The notes under the pieces were generated by a model. It searched no databases, was not told the origin of the DNA, and worked only from the letters and a program-made list of their open reading frames with translations. This document shows positions 50,476 through 59,977 of a DNA stretch of 64,000 bases, piece after piece. The first letter of the stretch is position 1. Every line of letters starts with the position of its first letter. Source of the DNA: Natronorubrum tibetense GA33 (GTDB lineage: Archaea > Halobacteriota > Halobacteria > Halobacteriales > Natrialbaceae); NCBI RefSeq assembly GCF_000383975.1, contig NZ_KB913017.1, forward strand, positions 2,097,527 through 2,161,526. The letters are read 5' to 3'. The position numbers and the translations under genes were made by a program.

Positions 50476-50632
50476 GTTCGAACCGAAGCCGGCCCACTTT
50501 TCCCGCACCGCAATACGAGGAACGGAGTGACGAGTCTGCGGTGCAGGGAAATGCAGCCGCGGAGATTCGAAGTAGACCAGACGCGCGCACCGGAGTGAGC
50601 ACGACTGGGCGTGGTTCGAACCGAAGCCGGCC
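50476..50632. repeat. 19-base direct repeat in the padR-protease gap
   Basis: GTTCGAACCGAAGCCGGCC occurs at 50476-50494 and again at 50614-50632, both in the same direction and starting 138 bases apart. The gap has no gene. The centre GGTTCGAACC is itself a palindrome in the second copy. I do not see a tRNA around either copy. Confidence 0.7.
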
Positions 50633-50640
50633 GACCGATT

Positions 50641-52470
50641 CTAGAGGAGGAACGGCAGGAACAACATCGTGAGGAAGCTGATGAGCATCGTCAGTCCGAC
50701 GGTCGTCGTCACCGTCCGCACATGCCCGCGAGTCGTCTCGACCGGGAGTCTCGAGACGACGGCCTCAGTGCTCGTCCGCAGGATGTGCCCGCCGTCGAGC
50801 GGGAACGCCGGAATGCAGTTGAAGAAGCCGAGCTGGACGTTGATCCAGCCGGTCCAGAACAGGATGTTCGCGAGGATGAACACGGTGCTATCTCCGAGTA
50901 CCGCGAGCGATCCCTGCACCTCGTAGAAGTTCTCGACGCCGCCGGTGAAGCCGGCGAAATTGAACGGCAGCAAGCCGACGACTCCGATGACCGGGAGCAG
51001 TATCGAGAGCCCGATCTTTCCGAAGAAGGAGTCGGCGACGCCGCCGTAGCTGCTTCCCTCGTCGCTGCCGAGAATCGAGAGATACTCCTCGGCGGGATAG
51101 AGCTGGACGCCGATATCGCTCACTTCGAAGCCGGACGTGCCGGGTGTGGGGCTGACGCCGAGGAACCCGGAGTCCTCGCGGGGATGGTCGCCGAGGGTTA
51201 CGTCGACCTCCTCGCGCTCGCCGTCCAGATAGCCGACGACGGTCGCCTCGTCACCCGCCTCGGTTTCCGAGAGCAACGCGTCGAGGTCGTCGTAGGAGTG
51301 CGTTCGCTCCCCTTCGAAGGACGTGATGACGAACGTCTCGTCGGTCGGGCCGAGTGCCTCCTCGAGCGGGCCGTCCTCGACGACCCCGACCGCGGCGCCG
51401 ATCGGCACCTCGCGCTCGCTTCGGTCGCCGTCCGCAGTGGCGATCGTCAGCGTCACGACCTCGTCGTCGCCGACAGTGTCGAGGAACTCGCGCTCGGTCA
51501 CGACCGTCTCGCCGTTTACCTCGACGATTGCGTCGCCGGCGTCGACGCCGGCGGGACCGTTCTCCATCGCGGCGGTCACGAGCAGTGACCGATCGACCAT
51601 GACGGTCCGCTCCCCGTCGAGTTCAAGTTCGACCTGTTGCCCGTCGTGGGCCTCGAGTCGGTCGGCGAGGTCGTCGTTCGTCTCGACGGGGTCGCCGTCG
51701 ACGGCGGTGATTCGGTCGTTCGGTTCGACGCCCGCGTCGGCGGCGGGCGAGTTCGGCGCGACGCCGCCGACCGCGGCACCGGGGGCGACGGCGATGGCCC
51801 CGACGATCGGACCGAAAAGAAGCGCGAAGACGATGATCGTGACCGCGAAGTTGTTCGTGACGCCCGCCGCGAACATCCGCGTCTGGGCCCCTCTCGAGGC
51901 CTTCTTGCTACTCTCCTGTTCGGGTTCGACGAACGCACCGAAGGGGATGATCGCGAGCATGGCGACGCCCATCGACTTGATGCCGATGTCCTCGACGCGA
52001 CAGAGCAGGCCGTGGCCGCCCTCGTGGACGACCAGCCCGACGAGGAGCCCGATGACGATGCCGGGCGTCGCCGAGAGCGGCAGGAAGTCGTTGACGCCGG
52101 GGAACGGAACGACGTTTCGGGGCTGCTGGACGCCGCCGGTTGGCTGAGGTGACGTGATCGCGGAGATAGCGGCAAGCAGGAGGAGGACGAACATCGCCAC
52201 CATCACGACGATAGCGATGCCGACGCCGAGGTTGGCCCAGGCCCGCCAGAACCGCTTGGGCTTCGACAGTCGGTCGAGGAACTCCCGGCCGCGTTTGGTG
52301 TGGAACGTGAGAATGGGTCCCTGCGTCCCGACGTACTCCGGCAGCAGATCCGCTCGTCGGAGGGCGATGATCCCGAACCAGTAGACGAGCAGGCCGGCGA
52401 CGACCCACGTGAGCGTCTCCGAGCCGTAGAGTTCGGGAACCGAGACGACAGCAGGGAAACCGTGATCCAT
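50641..52470 (-). CDS. Site-2-type membrane metalloprotease (M50) with PDZ domains
   Basis: 609 residues. The zinc site is HEGGH near residue 150, with the third ligand in FPLDGGHI near residue 570. About seven helices surround a large insertion (about 230-430) that holds two PDZ-like domains (GVAPNSPAADAGVEPNDRITAVDGDPV and NGPAGVDAGDAIVEVNGETV). Such proteases cut regulatory proteins within the membrane, after a first cleavage by another protease. It is on the minus strand, next to lysS, with separate transcription likely. Confidence 0.93.
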   Translation of the reverse strand: MDHGFPAVVSVPELYGSETLTWVVAGLLVYWFGIIALRRADLLPEYVGTQGPILTFHTKRGREFLDRLSKPKRFWRAWANLGVGIAIVVMVAMFVLLLLAAISAITSPQPTGGVQQPRNVVPFPGVNDFLPLSATPGIVIGLLVGLVVHEGGHGLLCRVEDIGIKSMGVAMLAIIPFGAFVEPEQESSKKASRGAQTRMFAAGVTNNFAVTIIVFALLFGPIVGAIAVAPGAAVGGVAPNSPAADAGVEPNDRITAVDGDPVETNDDLADRLEAHDGQQVELELDGERTVMVDRSLLVTAAMENGPAGVDAGDAIVEVNGETVVTEREFLDTVGDDEVVTLTIATADGDRSEREVPIGAAVGVVEDGPLEEALGPTDETFVITSFEGERTHSYDDLDALLSETEAGDEATVVGYLDGEREEVDVTLGDHPREDSGFLGVSPTPGTSGFEVSDIGVQLYPAEEYLSILGSDEGSSYGGVADSFFGKIGLSILLPVIGVVGLLPFNFAGFTGGVENFYEVQGSLAVLGDSTVFILANILFWTGWINVQLGFFNCIPAFPLDGGHILRTSTEAVVSRLPVETTRGHVRTVTTTVGLTMLISFLTMLFLPFLL

Positions 52471-52541
52471 TGGTCCTACTTCGGGGAGGGGTTCTCAAAG
52501 GGCTTTTGTCTATTCGACCGACCGAACCGGGTCGGTCGGGC

Positions 52542-54206
52542 TCACCGCTCCCGGCGCAACCGGGCGACGACGAACTCGCGGTCGACCTTCGCGAGGAACG
52601 AGCCGAGTTTCGGCCCCTGCTCCTCGTCGAAAAAGAGCCGATAGCCCGCAGTGAAGAAGTCGCCAACATCGACGTCGTGACGGCGCGCCGTCTCGTAGAT
52701 CTCGCCCTGAATCTCGTCGGGTTCGTGACCCCCCTCGATGAAGTCGGCGAGTTCCTCGAGTGCCGCTTCCGTCGCCGCGTCGAACTCGTGATCGGGGATT
52801 TCGCTTCGCTTGAGTTCGTAGTCGAACTCGTTTTCGGTGCGTCGCGCCCAGTTTCTGGCCTGCTCGACGCGCTGGAGTGCTCCCTCGATCGCCCACTCGG
52901 GCGCGTCGTCCGGAATGTGACCTTCGCGGCGGGCGATCTCCTCGCGCAGGTTGGGATCGTCCGTCATCCCGAGCACGGCGGCGAAGGTGTAGGGGAGTCG
53001 AACGCGCTCCGCTCTCGGCTCCTCGACGACGAACGGGTAGACGCGCTTCGCGAAGGCCGTCTCGTCTTCGTCCGCGTCGATCTCGTCGAAGTAGATCGCC
53101 TCGAGGCGGTCGAACTCGTCGACCAACTGGTCGAGCCGTTCGATGCTGAAGTCCCGCGCCTTCGCGGGGTCCTTCGCGAAAAAGTAGCGCAGCACTTCGG
53201 GCTCGAGTAGCTCGAGCACGTCCGAGACGAGGATGACGTTCCCCTCCGAGGAGGAGAAGGGCTCACCCTCGAGGGTGAACCACTCGTAGACCATCGGGAC
53301 GGGCGGCTCGATCTCGAGGACGTTGCGCGCGACGTCCTGTCCGCTGGGCCAGGAGCCTTCGGCGTGGTCCTTGCCGAAGGGTTCGAAGTCGACGCTGAGG
53401 GTCTGCCACTGGGCTGGCCACTCGAAGCGCCAGGGCAGTTTGCCCTCACGCAGCGTCGCGGTGCCCTCGTGGCCACAGCCCTCGATCGTTCGGTCGCCGG
53501 CGTCCATGTCGGTACACGTGTAGTCCACGGTCGGCGGCTCAGCGTCCAAATCGACGCTCGTCACGGTCTCCGTCACCTTCCCACACTCCGCACAGATCGG
53601 GTTGAACGGGACGTAGTCCTCGTCGACCTTGTCCTGGTACTCGGCGAGGACTTCGCGTGCGCGCTCGCGATTTTCGAGCACGAATCGAGTGACATCCTCG
53701 AGATCGCCCGACTCGTACAGTTCGGTGTTCGAGAGCAGTTCGATCGGGACGTCGACGGCGTCTGCGCTGTCCTGGATGATCGCCGCAAAGTGATCGCCGT
53801 AGGAGTCACAGCAGCCGAATGGATCCGGGATGTCGGTGTACGGCGCGCCGAGATTGCGTCCGAGCGCCCCCGCGTCGACATCGCCGAGGTCGACGAGGTT
53901 CCCCTCGAGATCACAGAGGGTGCGGGGAAGCTTTCGCAGCGGGTCGCGGTCGTCCGCGGTAAAGACCTGCCTGACCTCGTGGCCGCGATCGCGGAGCACC
54001 TCGGCGACGAAGTAGCCCCGCAAGAGTTCGTTGACGTTGCCGAGGTGGGGAACGCCCGACGGCGAGATGCCGCCCTTGACGACGATTGGGTCATCACCGG
54101 GACGGTCGGCCACGCGCTCTTCCACTCGATCCGCGACCGCATCCGCCCAGAAGGCGTGCCGTTCTGCATCCTCACGCTGGAGGGTGTACGGACTCTCGTC
54201 GCTCAT
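52542..54206 (-). CDS. lysS: Lysyl-tRNA synthetase, class I
   Basis: 554 residues. The class I signatures are GGISPSGVPHLGN (HIGH-type) near residue 45 and FSSSEGN (KMSKS-type) near 315. A four-Cys zinc site lies between (CAECGKV and the later CTD...CGHEG). This archaeal LysRS charges tRNA-Lys and is unrelated to the class II enzyme of most bacteria. The ATG overlaps the stop of pyrH by four bases, so the two are co-translated. Confidence 0.96.
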   Translation of the reverse strand: MSDESPYTLQREDAERHAFWADAVADRVEERVADRPGDDPIVVKGGISPSGVPHLGNVNELLRGYFVAEVLRDRGHEVRQVFTADDRDPLRKLPRTLCDLEGNLVDLGDVDAGALGRNLGAPYTDIPDPFGCCDSYGDHFAAIIQDSADAVDVPIELLSNTELYESGDLEDVTRFVLENRERAREVLAEYQDKVDEDYVPFNPICAECGKVTETVTSVDLDAEPPTVDYTCTDMDAGDRTIEGCGHEGTATLREGKLPWRFEWPAQWQTLSVDFEPFGKDHAEGSWPSGQDVARNVLEIEPPVPMVYEWFTLEGEPFSSSEGNVILVSDVLELLEPEVLRYFFAKDPAKARDFSIERLDQLVDEFDRLEAIYFDEIDADEDETAFAKRVYPFVVEEPRAERVRLPYTFAAVLGMTDDPNLREEIARREGHIPDDAPEWAIEGALQRVEQARNWARRTENEFDYELKRSEIPDHEFDAATEAALEELADFIEGGHEPDEIQGEIYETARRHDVDVGDFFTAGYRLFFDEEQGPKLGSFLAKVDREFVVARLRRER

Positions 54207-54928
54207 TGGTCGTCCTGCGCCCAGTAGGTCGGTTCTTCGCCCGCACCCTCGGGGATGACGTCGGTGCCGTCGTGCTCGCCGTAGCGGACCGCACGCGAGA
54301 TGCGGTCCGGATCGGTACCGTCGAGAACGATCGTTCGCATACCCGAGCGCTGGATGATCTTCGCCGCCAGCAGGTCGACGGGTGCCGACGCGCCGGCGTT
54401 CATCTCGAGGCCGGCGATGACGTCAACGAGGTCCGCAGCGGAGAGGTGGTCGTACTTCGTCGCCTCGGCGTTCTCGTTGGGATCGTCGCTGTAGACGCCG
54501 GGGACGCTCGTCGCGTAGACGAGCAGATCGGCGTCGACGTACTCCGCGAGGGCGGCGCCGACAGCGTCGGTCGTCTGGGCCGGTGCGACCCCGCCCATGA
54601 CCGAGATGCCGCCTCGCTGGAGGGCCTCGCCGGCCTCCTCGTAGTCTTTCGCCGGCGCCGTCACCGAATCGCCGCCCAGCGCGGCGATAAGCAGGCGCGC
54701 GTTGAGTCGGGTGACATCGATCCCCAACTGATCGAGCTCGATCTCGTTTGCCCCCAGGTCGCGAGCGGCGCTGATGTACTCGCGTGCGACGCCGCCGCCC
54801 CCGACGACGGCACCGACGCGACAGCCGTCCGCGACGAGGTCTTCGACGACGGCTGCGTGTTCGGCTACCCGATCCGTCCCGAGTTCGGGCACGAGAACGC
54901 TTCCGCCGATAGAGACGACCACTTTCAT
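54203..54928 (-). CDS. pyrH: UMP kinase
   Basis: 241 residues from MKVVVSIGGSVLVPELG. The amino-acid-kinase fold is shown by the GGSV loop, AVVGGGGVAREYI, an NARLLIAAL helix and YATSVPGVYSDDPNENAEATKYD, typical of archaeal UMP kinases that make UDP for RNA and sugar nucleotides. A TATA-like cttaag lies 29 bases before the ATG, giving a leaderless message shared with lysS. Confidence 0.95.
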   Translation of the reverse strand: MKVVVSIGGSVLVPELGTDRVAEHAAVVEDLVADGCRVGAVVGGGGVAREYISAARDLGANEIELDQLGIDVTRLNARLLIAALGGDSVTAPAKDYEEAGEALQRGGISVMGGVAPAQTTDAVGAALAEYVDADLLVYATSVPGVYSDDPNENAEATKYDHLSAADLVDVIAGLEMNAGASAPVDLLAAKIIQRSGMRTIVLDGTDPDRISRAVRYGEHDGTDVIPEGAGEEPTYWAQDDQ

Positions 54929-54953
54929 GCTATCCCGGTGTAACCGGGTTGCT

Positions 54954-54962
54954 ATCTTAAGG
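54954..54962 (-). promoter_or_regulatory. TATA box of the pyrH-lysS operon
   Basis: The minus strand reads ccttaagat, centred 29 bases before the pyrH ATG at 54928. Confidence 0.5.
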
Positions 54963-55113
54963 GTTGCCAACTGGGTGGCAGCGCGCGTGTCTCACACGAA
55001 CACGGGAGCGAATCCCGAAGTGAATGGGGCAACCCGATCACGAGCGGGCACACCTCCCCGCGACGTGAATCGGCGTCGACAGCTACAAAGTCAGAGGGCA
55101 CCTCGTTTCGAAC

Positions 55114-55968
55114 ATGTACGTACTCGGCATTTGCGACCGCGGGGCCGGCGACGACGCACGCGAGCGGGTCGTCAACCGGCTCGTCGATCGACTCGAGCGG
55201 GAGGGACGCGTCGGCGTCGTCAGGTACGACGCGACGATCGCCGACGGGATGCAGGCCCACGACTCGCTGACCCTCGGCGGCGACGTCAGCTACGACCTCG
55301 GCGCTGACGGGGACTGGACGGCCTCCGGAACCGGAATGACGATCGACAGTGTCGTCGATCAACTCGCGACCGACTGCGACTACGCCGTCGTCGTCGGCGT
55401 CGACGGGCTCCGCCACCCCACCGTCGTCGTCGGTACGGACGGTGAGACGGCGGCCACTTCAGCGGACGACGAAGACGGCGACCGCGTGATCGCCGCCGTC
55501 GAGGCGCCCGGCGACCTCGATCCGGACGCCGTCCTGGCCGCGCTCGAGGACTGTGATCCCCACGAAACGCTTGAATCGCTCGTCGACCGCGTCAAACGCT
55601 CGCCGAAAGCTGAGCTATCCGGTGCGATCGCCACCTTCACCGGTCGCGTCCGGGCGAAAGACGACGCGGACGACGCGCGCACCCAGTACCTCGAGTTCGA
55701 GAAGTACGAGGGGATCGCCGAGGAGCGCATGGCCGCCCTCGAGACCGATCTCGAGTCCCGCGACGGCGTTCTCGAGGTCGAACTCTATCACCGAACCGGC
55801 GTCGTCGAGGACGGCGAGGATATCGTTTTCGTCGTGGTGCTAGCCGGCCACCGCGGCGAGGCGTTTCGGACCGTCGAAGACGGAATCAACCGGCTGAAAG
55901 ACGAGGTGCCGCTATTCAAGAAGGAAGTGACGGTCGACGACGAGTTCTGGGTTCACGAGCAATCGTAA
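55114..55968 (+). CDS. moaE: Molybdopterin synthase large subunit MoaE fused to a MobB-like domain
   Basis: 284 residues. Residues 1-120 have an MYVLGICDRGAG opening and look like a MobB-type domain that has lost its P-loop. Residues 155-284 are MoaE, with GAIATFTGRVRAK, YLEFEKYEGIAEERM, FVVVLAGHRGEAF and LKDEVPLFKKE, whose Lys residues match the active site. MoaE with MoaD puts sulfur into the molybdopterin precursor. The window contains a molybdoenzyme operon that depends on this pathway, although far away. Confidence 0.92.
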   Translation: MYVLGICDRGAGDDARERVVNRLVDRLEREGRVGVVRYDATIADGMQAHDSLTLGGDVSYDLGADGDWTASGTGMTIDSVVDQLATDCDYAVVVGVDGLRHPTVVVGTDGETAATSADDEDGDRVIAAVEAPGDLDPDAVLAALEDCDPHETLESLVDRVKRSPKAELSGAIATFTGRVRAKDDADDARTQYLEFEKYEGIAEERMAALETDLESRDGVLEVELYHRTGVVEDGEDIVFVVVLAGHRGEAFRTVEDGINRLKDEVPLFKKEVTVDDEFWVHEQS

Positions 55969-56189
55969 GAGTATTGATTCCGTGAATGATTCGTTCAAAA
56001 TAGGTCAAGCCTCTCGAAAAAGGATATTCTAATACCCGTGAGTGTTTCGACGGCGATAATAGATTAGCGGCGGTTTTAAAACGTTTCGGACGATCTAGAC
56101 GCTCGAGAGAAGTTATCATTACCGAGAATAAAACGTCGATTACCCCCCAAATCCCTGAACACAAACGAAACGCCGCTAACCATCCTCCC

Positions 56190-56197
56190 TTTATAAC
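56190..56197 (+). promoter_or_regulatory. TATA box of the DUF7123-like gene
   Basis: tttataac is centred about 27 bases before the ATG at 56220, at the end of a 250-base AT-rich gap without a gene. Confidence 0.6.
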
Positions 56198-56219
56198 ATA
56201 TTCCCCCCACAAGTGGTTG

Positions 56220-56465
56220 ATGTCGATGAGCACGACAGCCCAACCCTCCACGGAAAGCAAAGAACGTCGCCTCACGAACTACCTGCGCAACCGCGCGGAA
56301 GACGGCGAGCTGTACTTCAAAGGCAAGTTCATCGCAGACGACGTCGGCATGTCCCCCAAAGAGATCGGCGCGCTGATGGTCAAACTCTCCGACTCGGTCA
56401 GCGACCTCGAGATCGAGAAGTGGTCCTACACGAGCGCGACCACCTGGCGTGTCGCCCCCGCCTGA
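56220..56465 (+). CDS. Small winged-helix-like haloarchaeal protein (DUF7123-like)
   Basis: 81 residues. KERRLTNYLRNRAEDGELYFKGKFIADDVGMSPKEIGALMVKL resembles a helix-turn-helix fold, and IEKWSYTSATTWRV closes the domain. It matches my memory of a very conserved haloarchaeal family, DUF7123, with no known role. The strong promoter and halophile-wide conservation hint at a basic regulatory or nucleoid function (inference). A TTG at 56217 could be an alternative start. Confidence 0.85.
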   Translation: MSMSTTAQPSTESKERRLTNYLRNRAEDGELYFKGKFIADDVGMSPKEIGALMVKLSDSVSDLEIEKWSYTSATTWRVAPA

Positions 56466-56787
56466 CGCAGATCGTGTCGATCGGTCACTCCGACCCCCGA
56501 CGCGACGGATCTCCCACGATCCCCGCTACGCCCACCCCCAACCACACCCTGCGTGCCGACGCGGTTCGACTGCGAACCGGCACGGTCCCTGAAGTCCCCG
56601 CAGCACCCTTTCGGGTCGGCCACACCCTTCCGTCCGACCCGTTCGTTTCGAACCCGTAGTGCAACCCACAGTAGCCACTAAAAGTCACGACGGCGTTTCA
56701 ATCGGTGTGTGAATCGTTTCAGTTGTTACTATCCCAGTCGGCGCTGCCGACGACAGGCGATTTATACGAGGAGGCCCTGAACCATCG
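56466..56787. other. Intergenic region with repeat copy 3
   Basis: 322 bases. The first 200 are GC-rich and pyrimidine-biased on the plus strand, with no coding frame. Then the third MITE-like repeat (56670-56732) occurs, and finally a TATA-like tttatac at 56761-56767, 24-27 bases before the M50 protease start. Confidence 0.6.
56670..56732. repeat. MITE-like palindromic repeat, copy 3 (shortened)
   Basis: The left end reads AGTAGCCACTAAAAGTCAC and the right end GTGTGTGAATCGTTTCAGTTGTTACTAT, matching copies 1 and 2, but the interior is about 20 bases shorter. The last base or two of each end is lost. It ends about 30 bases before the TATA box of the M50 protease gene. Confidence 0.8.
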
Positions 56788-57954
56788 ATGATGGACGACG
56801 TCGACTCGTCCGAGTTCGGATCGGCGCGGACGGACGGCTCGTCGCTCGACGCCGGGCCGCCGCTCGAGCGCATCGAGTCCGTGTTTACGATCTACGAGAT
56901 CCGAACCGAGGGCGATCAGCTGATCTACTACGGCGATCCGCGGGTACATCCCGAGGAAGCGATGCGCGAGCTGTGGCCCGCGTTCCGAAAGGCGGGCTAC
57001 GATCCGCAGCTGACCACCCGGTACGGCGAGTATGTGCTCGTCGCCGAGCCGATCGACCTCGGCATCAACGGGATCCCGTGGACGAACGTCCTGTTGTTGC
57101 TGGCGACGGTCGTCTCGACGCTGTTTGTCGGCGCACTTTGGTGGTACCCCCAGCTCGATCCGTTGTCGGATCCGATGGTAATGGTCCAGGCGTGGCCCTT
57201 CTCGCTCGCGATTCTTGGGGTACTCGGCGTCCACGAACTGGGCCACTACGTGATGAGCCGCTATCACGAGGTCGACGCCTCGTTACCGTACTTCATCCCC
57301 ATCCCGACGATCATCGGGACGATGGGTGCGGTGATCAAACTGAAAGGACAGATGCCCGACCGGAAAGCGCTGTTCGATATCGGCGTCGCCGGCCCGCTCG
57401 CCGGACTGGTCGCGACGGTCGCCGTCGCGATTATCGGGCTGCACATGCCCCCCGTCACCGTTCCGGAACCGCTCCTCGAGGAGGCTGACGGGAGCGGGTT
57501 CCGACTCGGGATCCCGCCGATGCTCGAGTTGCTCGCGTGGGCGGTCGACCAGCCGATGTACGCCGACGACCCGACGCGAAACGTCAACCCGGTCGTCATC
57601 GGCGCCTGGGTCGGCATGTTCGTCACCTTCCTCAACCTAATTCCGGTGGGCCAACTCGACGGCGGGCACATCCTTCGAGCGATGGCCGGCGAGTTCCACG
57701 CGCTCGTCAGCACGATCGTTCCGACCGCACTGATCGCGCTCGCGGGCTACCTCTACTTCGTCGGCGGCTACGGGTTCCAGTCGGTGTTCATCTGGATTTT
57801 GTGGGGGATCCTGACCGCCCTCTTCGCCTCGGCGGGGGCGGCCCGTCCGGTCACCGACGAGCGACTGGACACCGGCCGACTCCTCGTCGGCATCCTCACG
57901 TTCGGACTCGGTGCGCTCTGTTTCATGCCCGTTCCCCTCGAGATCATCCAGTAG
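56788..57954 (+). CDS. Site-2-type membrane metalloprotease (M50 family)
   Basis: 388 residues. A soluble N-terminal domain (about 1-95) is followed by membrane helices with HELGH at about 151 and NLIPVGQLDGGHI at about 282, the zinc site of M50 proteases. No PDZ insertion is present, unlike the larger paralogue at 50641. This smaller type resembles plant EGY-like and archaeal S2P proteins. The TATA box at 56761 fits a leaderless start at 56788 or 56791. Confidence 0.93.
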   Translation: MMDDVDSSEFGSARTDGSSLDAGPPLERIESVFTIYEIRTEGDQLIYYGDPRVHPEEAMRELWPAFRKAGYDPQLTTRYGEYVLVAEPIDLGINGIPWTNVLLLLATVVSTLFVGALWWYPQLDPLSDPMVMVQAWPFSLAILGVLGVHELGHYVMSRYHEVDASLPYFIPIPTIIGTMGAVIKLKGQMPDRKALFDIGVAGPLAGLVATVAVAIIGLHMPPVTVPEPLLEEADGSGFRLGIPPMLELLAWAVDQPMYADDPTRNVNPVVIGAWVGMFVTFLNLIPVGQLDGGHILRAMAGEFHALVSTIVPTALIALAGYLYFVGGYGFQSVFIWILWGILTALFASAGAARPVTDERLDTGRLLVGILTFGLGALCFMPVPLEIIQ

Positions 57955-57972
57955 CGAACCCCAGCTCTGCTA

Positions 57973-58869
57973 TCAGTGCGTGTAGCCGCGATCCTCGAGC
58001 GCCTCGCCGTCCATCGTGATTCCGCTCTCGCGCGCGGTGACGGTGCCGATCACCGATAGATCGACCGCGAGTGCCGACTGTACGGTCTCGACTGCGTCCT
58101 CGGGTAGCGTGACCACCAGCTCGAAGTCCTCGCCGAAGGTCGTCGCGCGCTCGAGCGCCTCGTCGTCGGTCGCGGCGACGTCGAGTAACGCATCGTCGAT
58201 TGGAATCCGATCGGCGCCGATCTCGAATCCGCAGTCGCTAGCGTCGGCGAGTTGGTGCAACGAGCGGGCGAGTCCGTCGCTGGAGTCCATCATCGCGGTC
58301 GCGTGGGGCGCGAGCGTTCGGCCGGCCGCGACCCGCGGCTCGAACCGGAACAGGTCGTTCGCGCGCTCGAGCGCGTCCGGATCCTCGCGACGGGTCCCGC
58401 GCTCGAACAACTCGAGTGCGGCGGCGCTGCGGCCCAGCGTGCCGGTGACGCAGACGCGGTCGCCGGGGGTCGCACCGCTGCGGTAGACGGGGTCGTCGGT
58501 GCTGCCGATCGCGGTCGTCGTCACGGTGAACTCGTCGTGGCCGTCGAGGTCGCCGCCGACGTACTCGCTGCCGACGCGTTCGCAGACGTCGCTCGCGCCG
58601 CGTACGAACGCGAGTAGCTCCTCGGCGTCGAACTCGGGGGCCGCGTAGGCCGCGACGGCGGCGGTCGCTTCGGCACCCATCGCGGCGACGTCCGAGAGCG
58701 AGGCTCCGACGGCGCGCCAGCCCGCCGTGTAGCGGGTCGTGCCGGCCGGAAAGTCCGTCCGCTCGTGGAGCATGTCCGTCGTGATCACGAGCCCGTCGAC
58801 GACGGCGGCGTCGTCGCCGGCAGCCTCGAGTTCGCGTTCTAGCAGCGCCAGCGCGGCGCGTTCGTCCAT
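57973..58869 (-). CDS. thiL: Thiamine-monophosphate kinase
   Basis: 298 residues. GDDAAVVDGLVITTDMLHERTDF near the start, then GASLSDVAAMGAE, and MMDSSDGLARSLHQLADAS are the metal- and ATP-binding motifs of ThiL, which phosphorylates thiamine monophosphate to the diphosphate cofactor. The ATG at 58869 opens the family-like segment MDERAALALLE. It is divergent from the S19e gene; a shared control region is possible. Confidence 0.94.
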   Translation of the reverse strand: MDERAALALLERELEAAGDDAAVVDGLVITTDMLHERTDFPAGTTRYTAGWRAVGASLSDVAAMGAEATAAVAAYAAPEFDAEELLAFVRGASDVCERVGSEYVGGDLDGHDEFTVTTTAIGSTDDPVYRSGATPGDRVCVTGTLGRSAAALELFERGTRREDPDALERANDLFRFEPRVAAGRTLAPHATAMMDSSDGLARSLHQLADASDCGFEIGADRIPIDDALLDVAATDDEALERATTFGEDFELVVTLPEDAVETVQSALAVDLSVIGTVTARESGITMDGEALEDRGYTH

Positions 58870-59032
58870 ACCGTCCGTTTCGAGTCCAGCACGAAAAACG
58901 ATCCGGGCTGGGGCCGTGAGAGTGAAACCGACCTCGGCCCGGGGGACGAGCCTAGACTCCGCCCCCGCGGAACCCGCAAAATCCGTGTACACACTCCGCA
59001 CGCACCGCGACACACCGGCAGAATACGATGGC

Positions 59033-59039
59033 CTTAAAT
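59033..59039 (+). promoter_or_regulatory. TATA box of the S19e gene
   Basis: cttaaat is centred 28 bases before the ATG at 59064. Confidence 0.55.
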
Positions 59040-59063
59040 GCCGCGGACGGAAACCACACGCCA

Positions 59064-59516
59064 ATGGCTACGATGTACGACGTTCCGGCGGACGACCTCA
59101 TCGAGGCGCTCGCCGACGATCTCGAGGAACGGCTCGACGAACCCGACTGGGGTAAGTTCGTAAAGAGCGGTGTCGATCGCGAACTCCCACCGGAACAGGA
59201 ACAGTTCTGGGCGACCCGCGCCGCGAGCCTCCTGCGCAAGGTCTCCGACCGCGGCCCCGTCGGCGTCGAGCGACTCTCGACGGAGTACGGCGGCGGCAAG
59301 ACCTCGAACCGTTACCAGGTCGCCCCTGACAAACGCGCCGACGGCTCGAAGAACCTGATCCGCACCATCCTCCAGCAGTTAGAGGAAGAGGATCTCGTCG
59401 AGACCGCCGAGGGTGAGGGCCGACGCATCACGCCCGCGGGCCAGAGTCTCCTCGACGACACCGCCGGAAACGTCCTCGAAGAGCTCGACCGTCCGGAACT
59501 CGAGCGCTACGCGTAA
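59064..59516 (+). CDS. rps19e: Ribosomal protein S19e
   Basis: 150 residues starting MATMYDVPADDLIEALADDL. PDWGKFVKSGVDRELPP, FWATRAASLLRKV and YGGGKTSNRYQVAPDKRADGS are hallmarks of the archaeal and eukaryal S19e, a small-subunit protein without a bacterial counterpart. A PDCD5-like gene follows, as in many archaea. Confidence 0.96.
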   Translation: MATMYDVPADDLIEALADDLEERLDEPDWGKFVKSGVDRELPPEQEQFWATRAASLLRKVSDRGPVGVERLSTEYGGGKTSNRYQVAPDKRADGSKNLIRTILQQLEEEDLVETAEGEGRRITPAGQSLLDDTAGNVLEELDRPELERYA

Positions 59517-59620
59517 CGACGCACCCGAGACCGGCTTTTCTCACCGAACGTTCCCTCGAGCACCGGCAGTCGTGCATCTCCTCCGTAATCATTTTCCACC
59601 GTGGAACACAACAGTAGCCT

Positions 59621-59977
59621 ATGAGTGGTTCACCCGACGAGGAGAAACTCGAGGAGCTCCGACAGAAGAAGATGGAGCAGCTACAGGAACAGGCCGAGGG
59701 CCAGCAAGGCCAGGCCGGCGCCTCGCAGGAAGCGGCCCAGCAGCAGGCCGAAGCCCAAAAGAAGGCCCTTCTGCGTCAGTACCTGACCGACGACGCCCGG
59801 AAACGGCTCAACACGGTCAAGATGAGCAAGCCCCAGTTCGGCGAGCAGGTCGAGCGACAGGTCGTTACGCTGGCCAAAAGCGGACGCATCCAGGGGAAAA
59901 TTGACGACGACAAGATGAAGAAGCTCCTCCAGGAGTTAAAGCCCGACTCGAAGAGCTTCGACATCACGCGTCGCTGA
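59621..59977 (+). CDS. PDCD5-family DNA-binding protein
   Basis: 118 residues. The chain opens with a Glu/Gln-rich helix ([18 protein letters not shown]), then a compact helical core [22 protein letters not shown] and a basic [12 protein letters not shown] end. This is the TFAR19/PDCD5 family that follows S19e in archaea; it binds DNA weakly in vitro, but its role is unclear. Its stop overlaps the next ATG by one base. Confidence 0.93.
   Translation: MSGSPDEEKLEELRQKKMEQLQEQAEGQQGQAGASQEAAQQQAEAQKKALLRQYLTDDARKRLNTVKMSKPQFGEQVERQVVTLAKSGRIQGKIDDDKMKKLLQELKPDSKSFDITRR

Noticed and set aside
50614-50632. GGTTCGAACC looks like a tRNA T-arm
   Set aside because: No acceptor stem, D-arm or anticodon arm can be built around either copy; it is part of a 19-base direct repeat.
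55916-56275. Minus-strand frame of 119 codons in the AT-rich gap before the DUF7123-like gene
   Set aside because: It runs antisense into the start of that gene and across its TATA box, has no family motif and looks basic rather than acidic.
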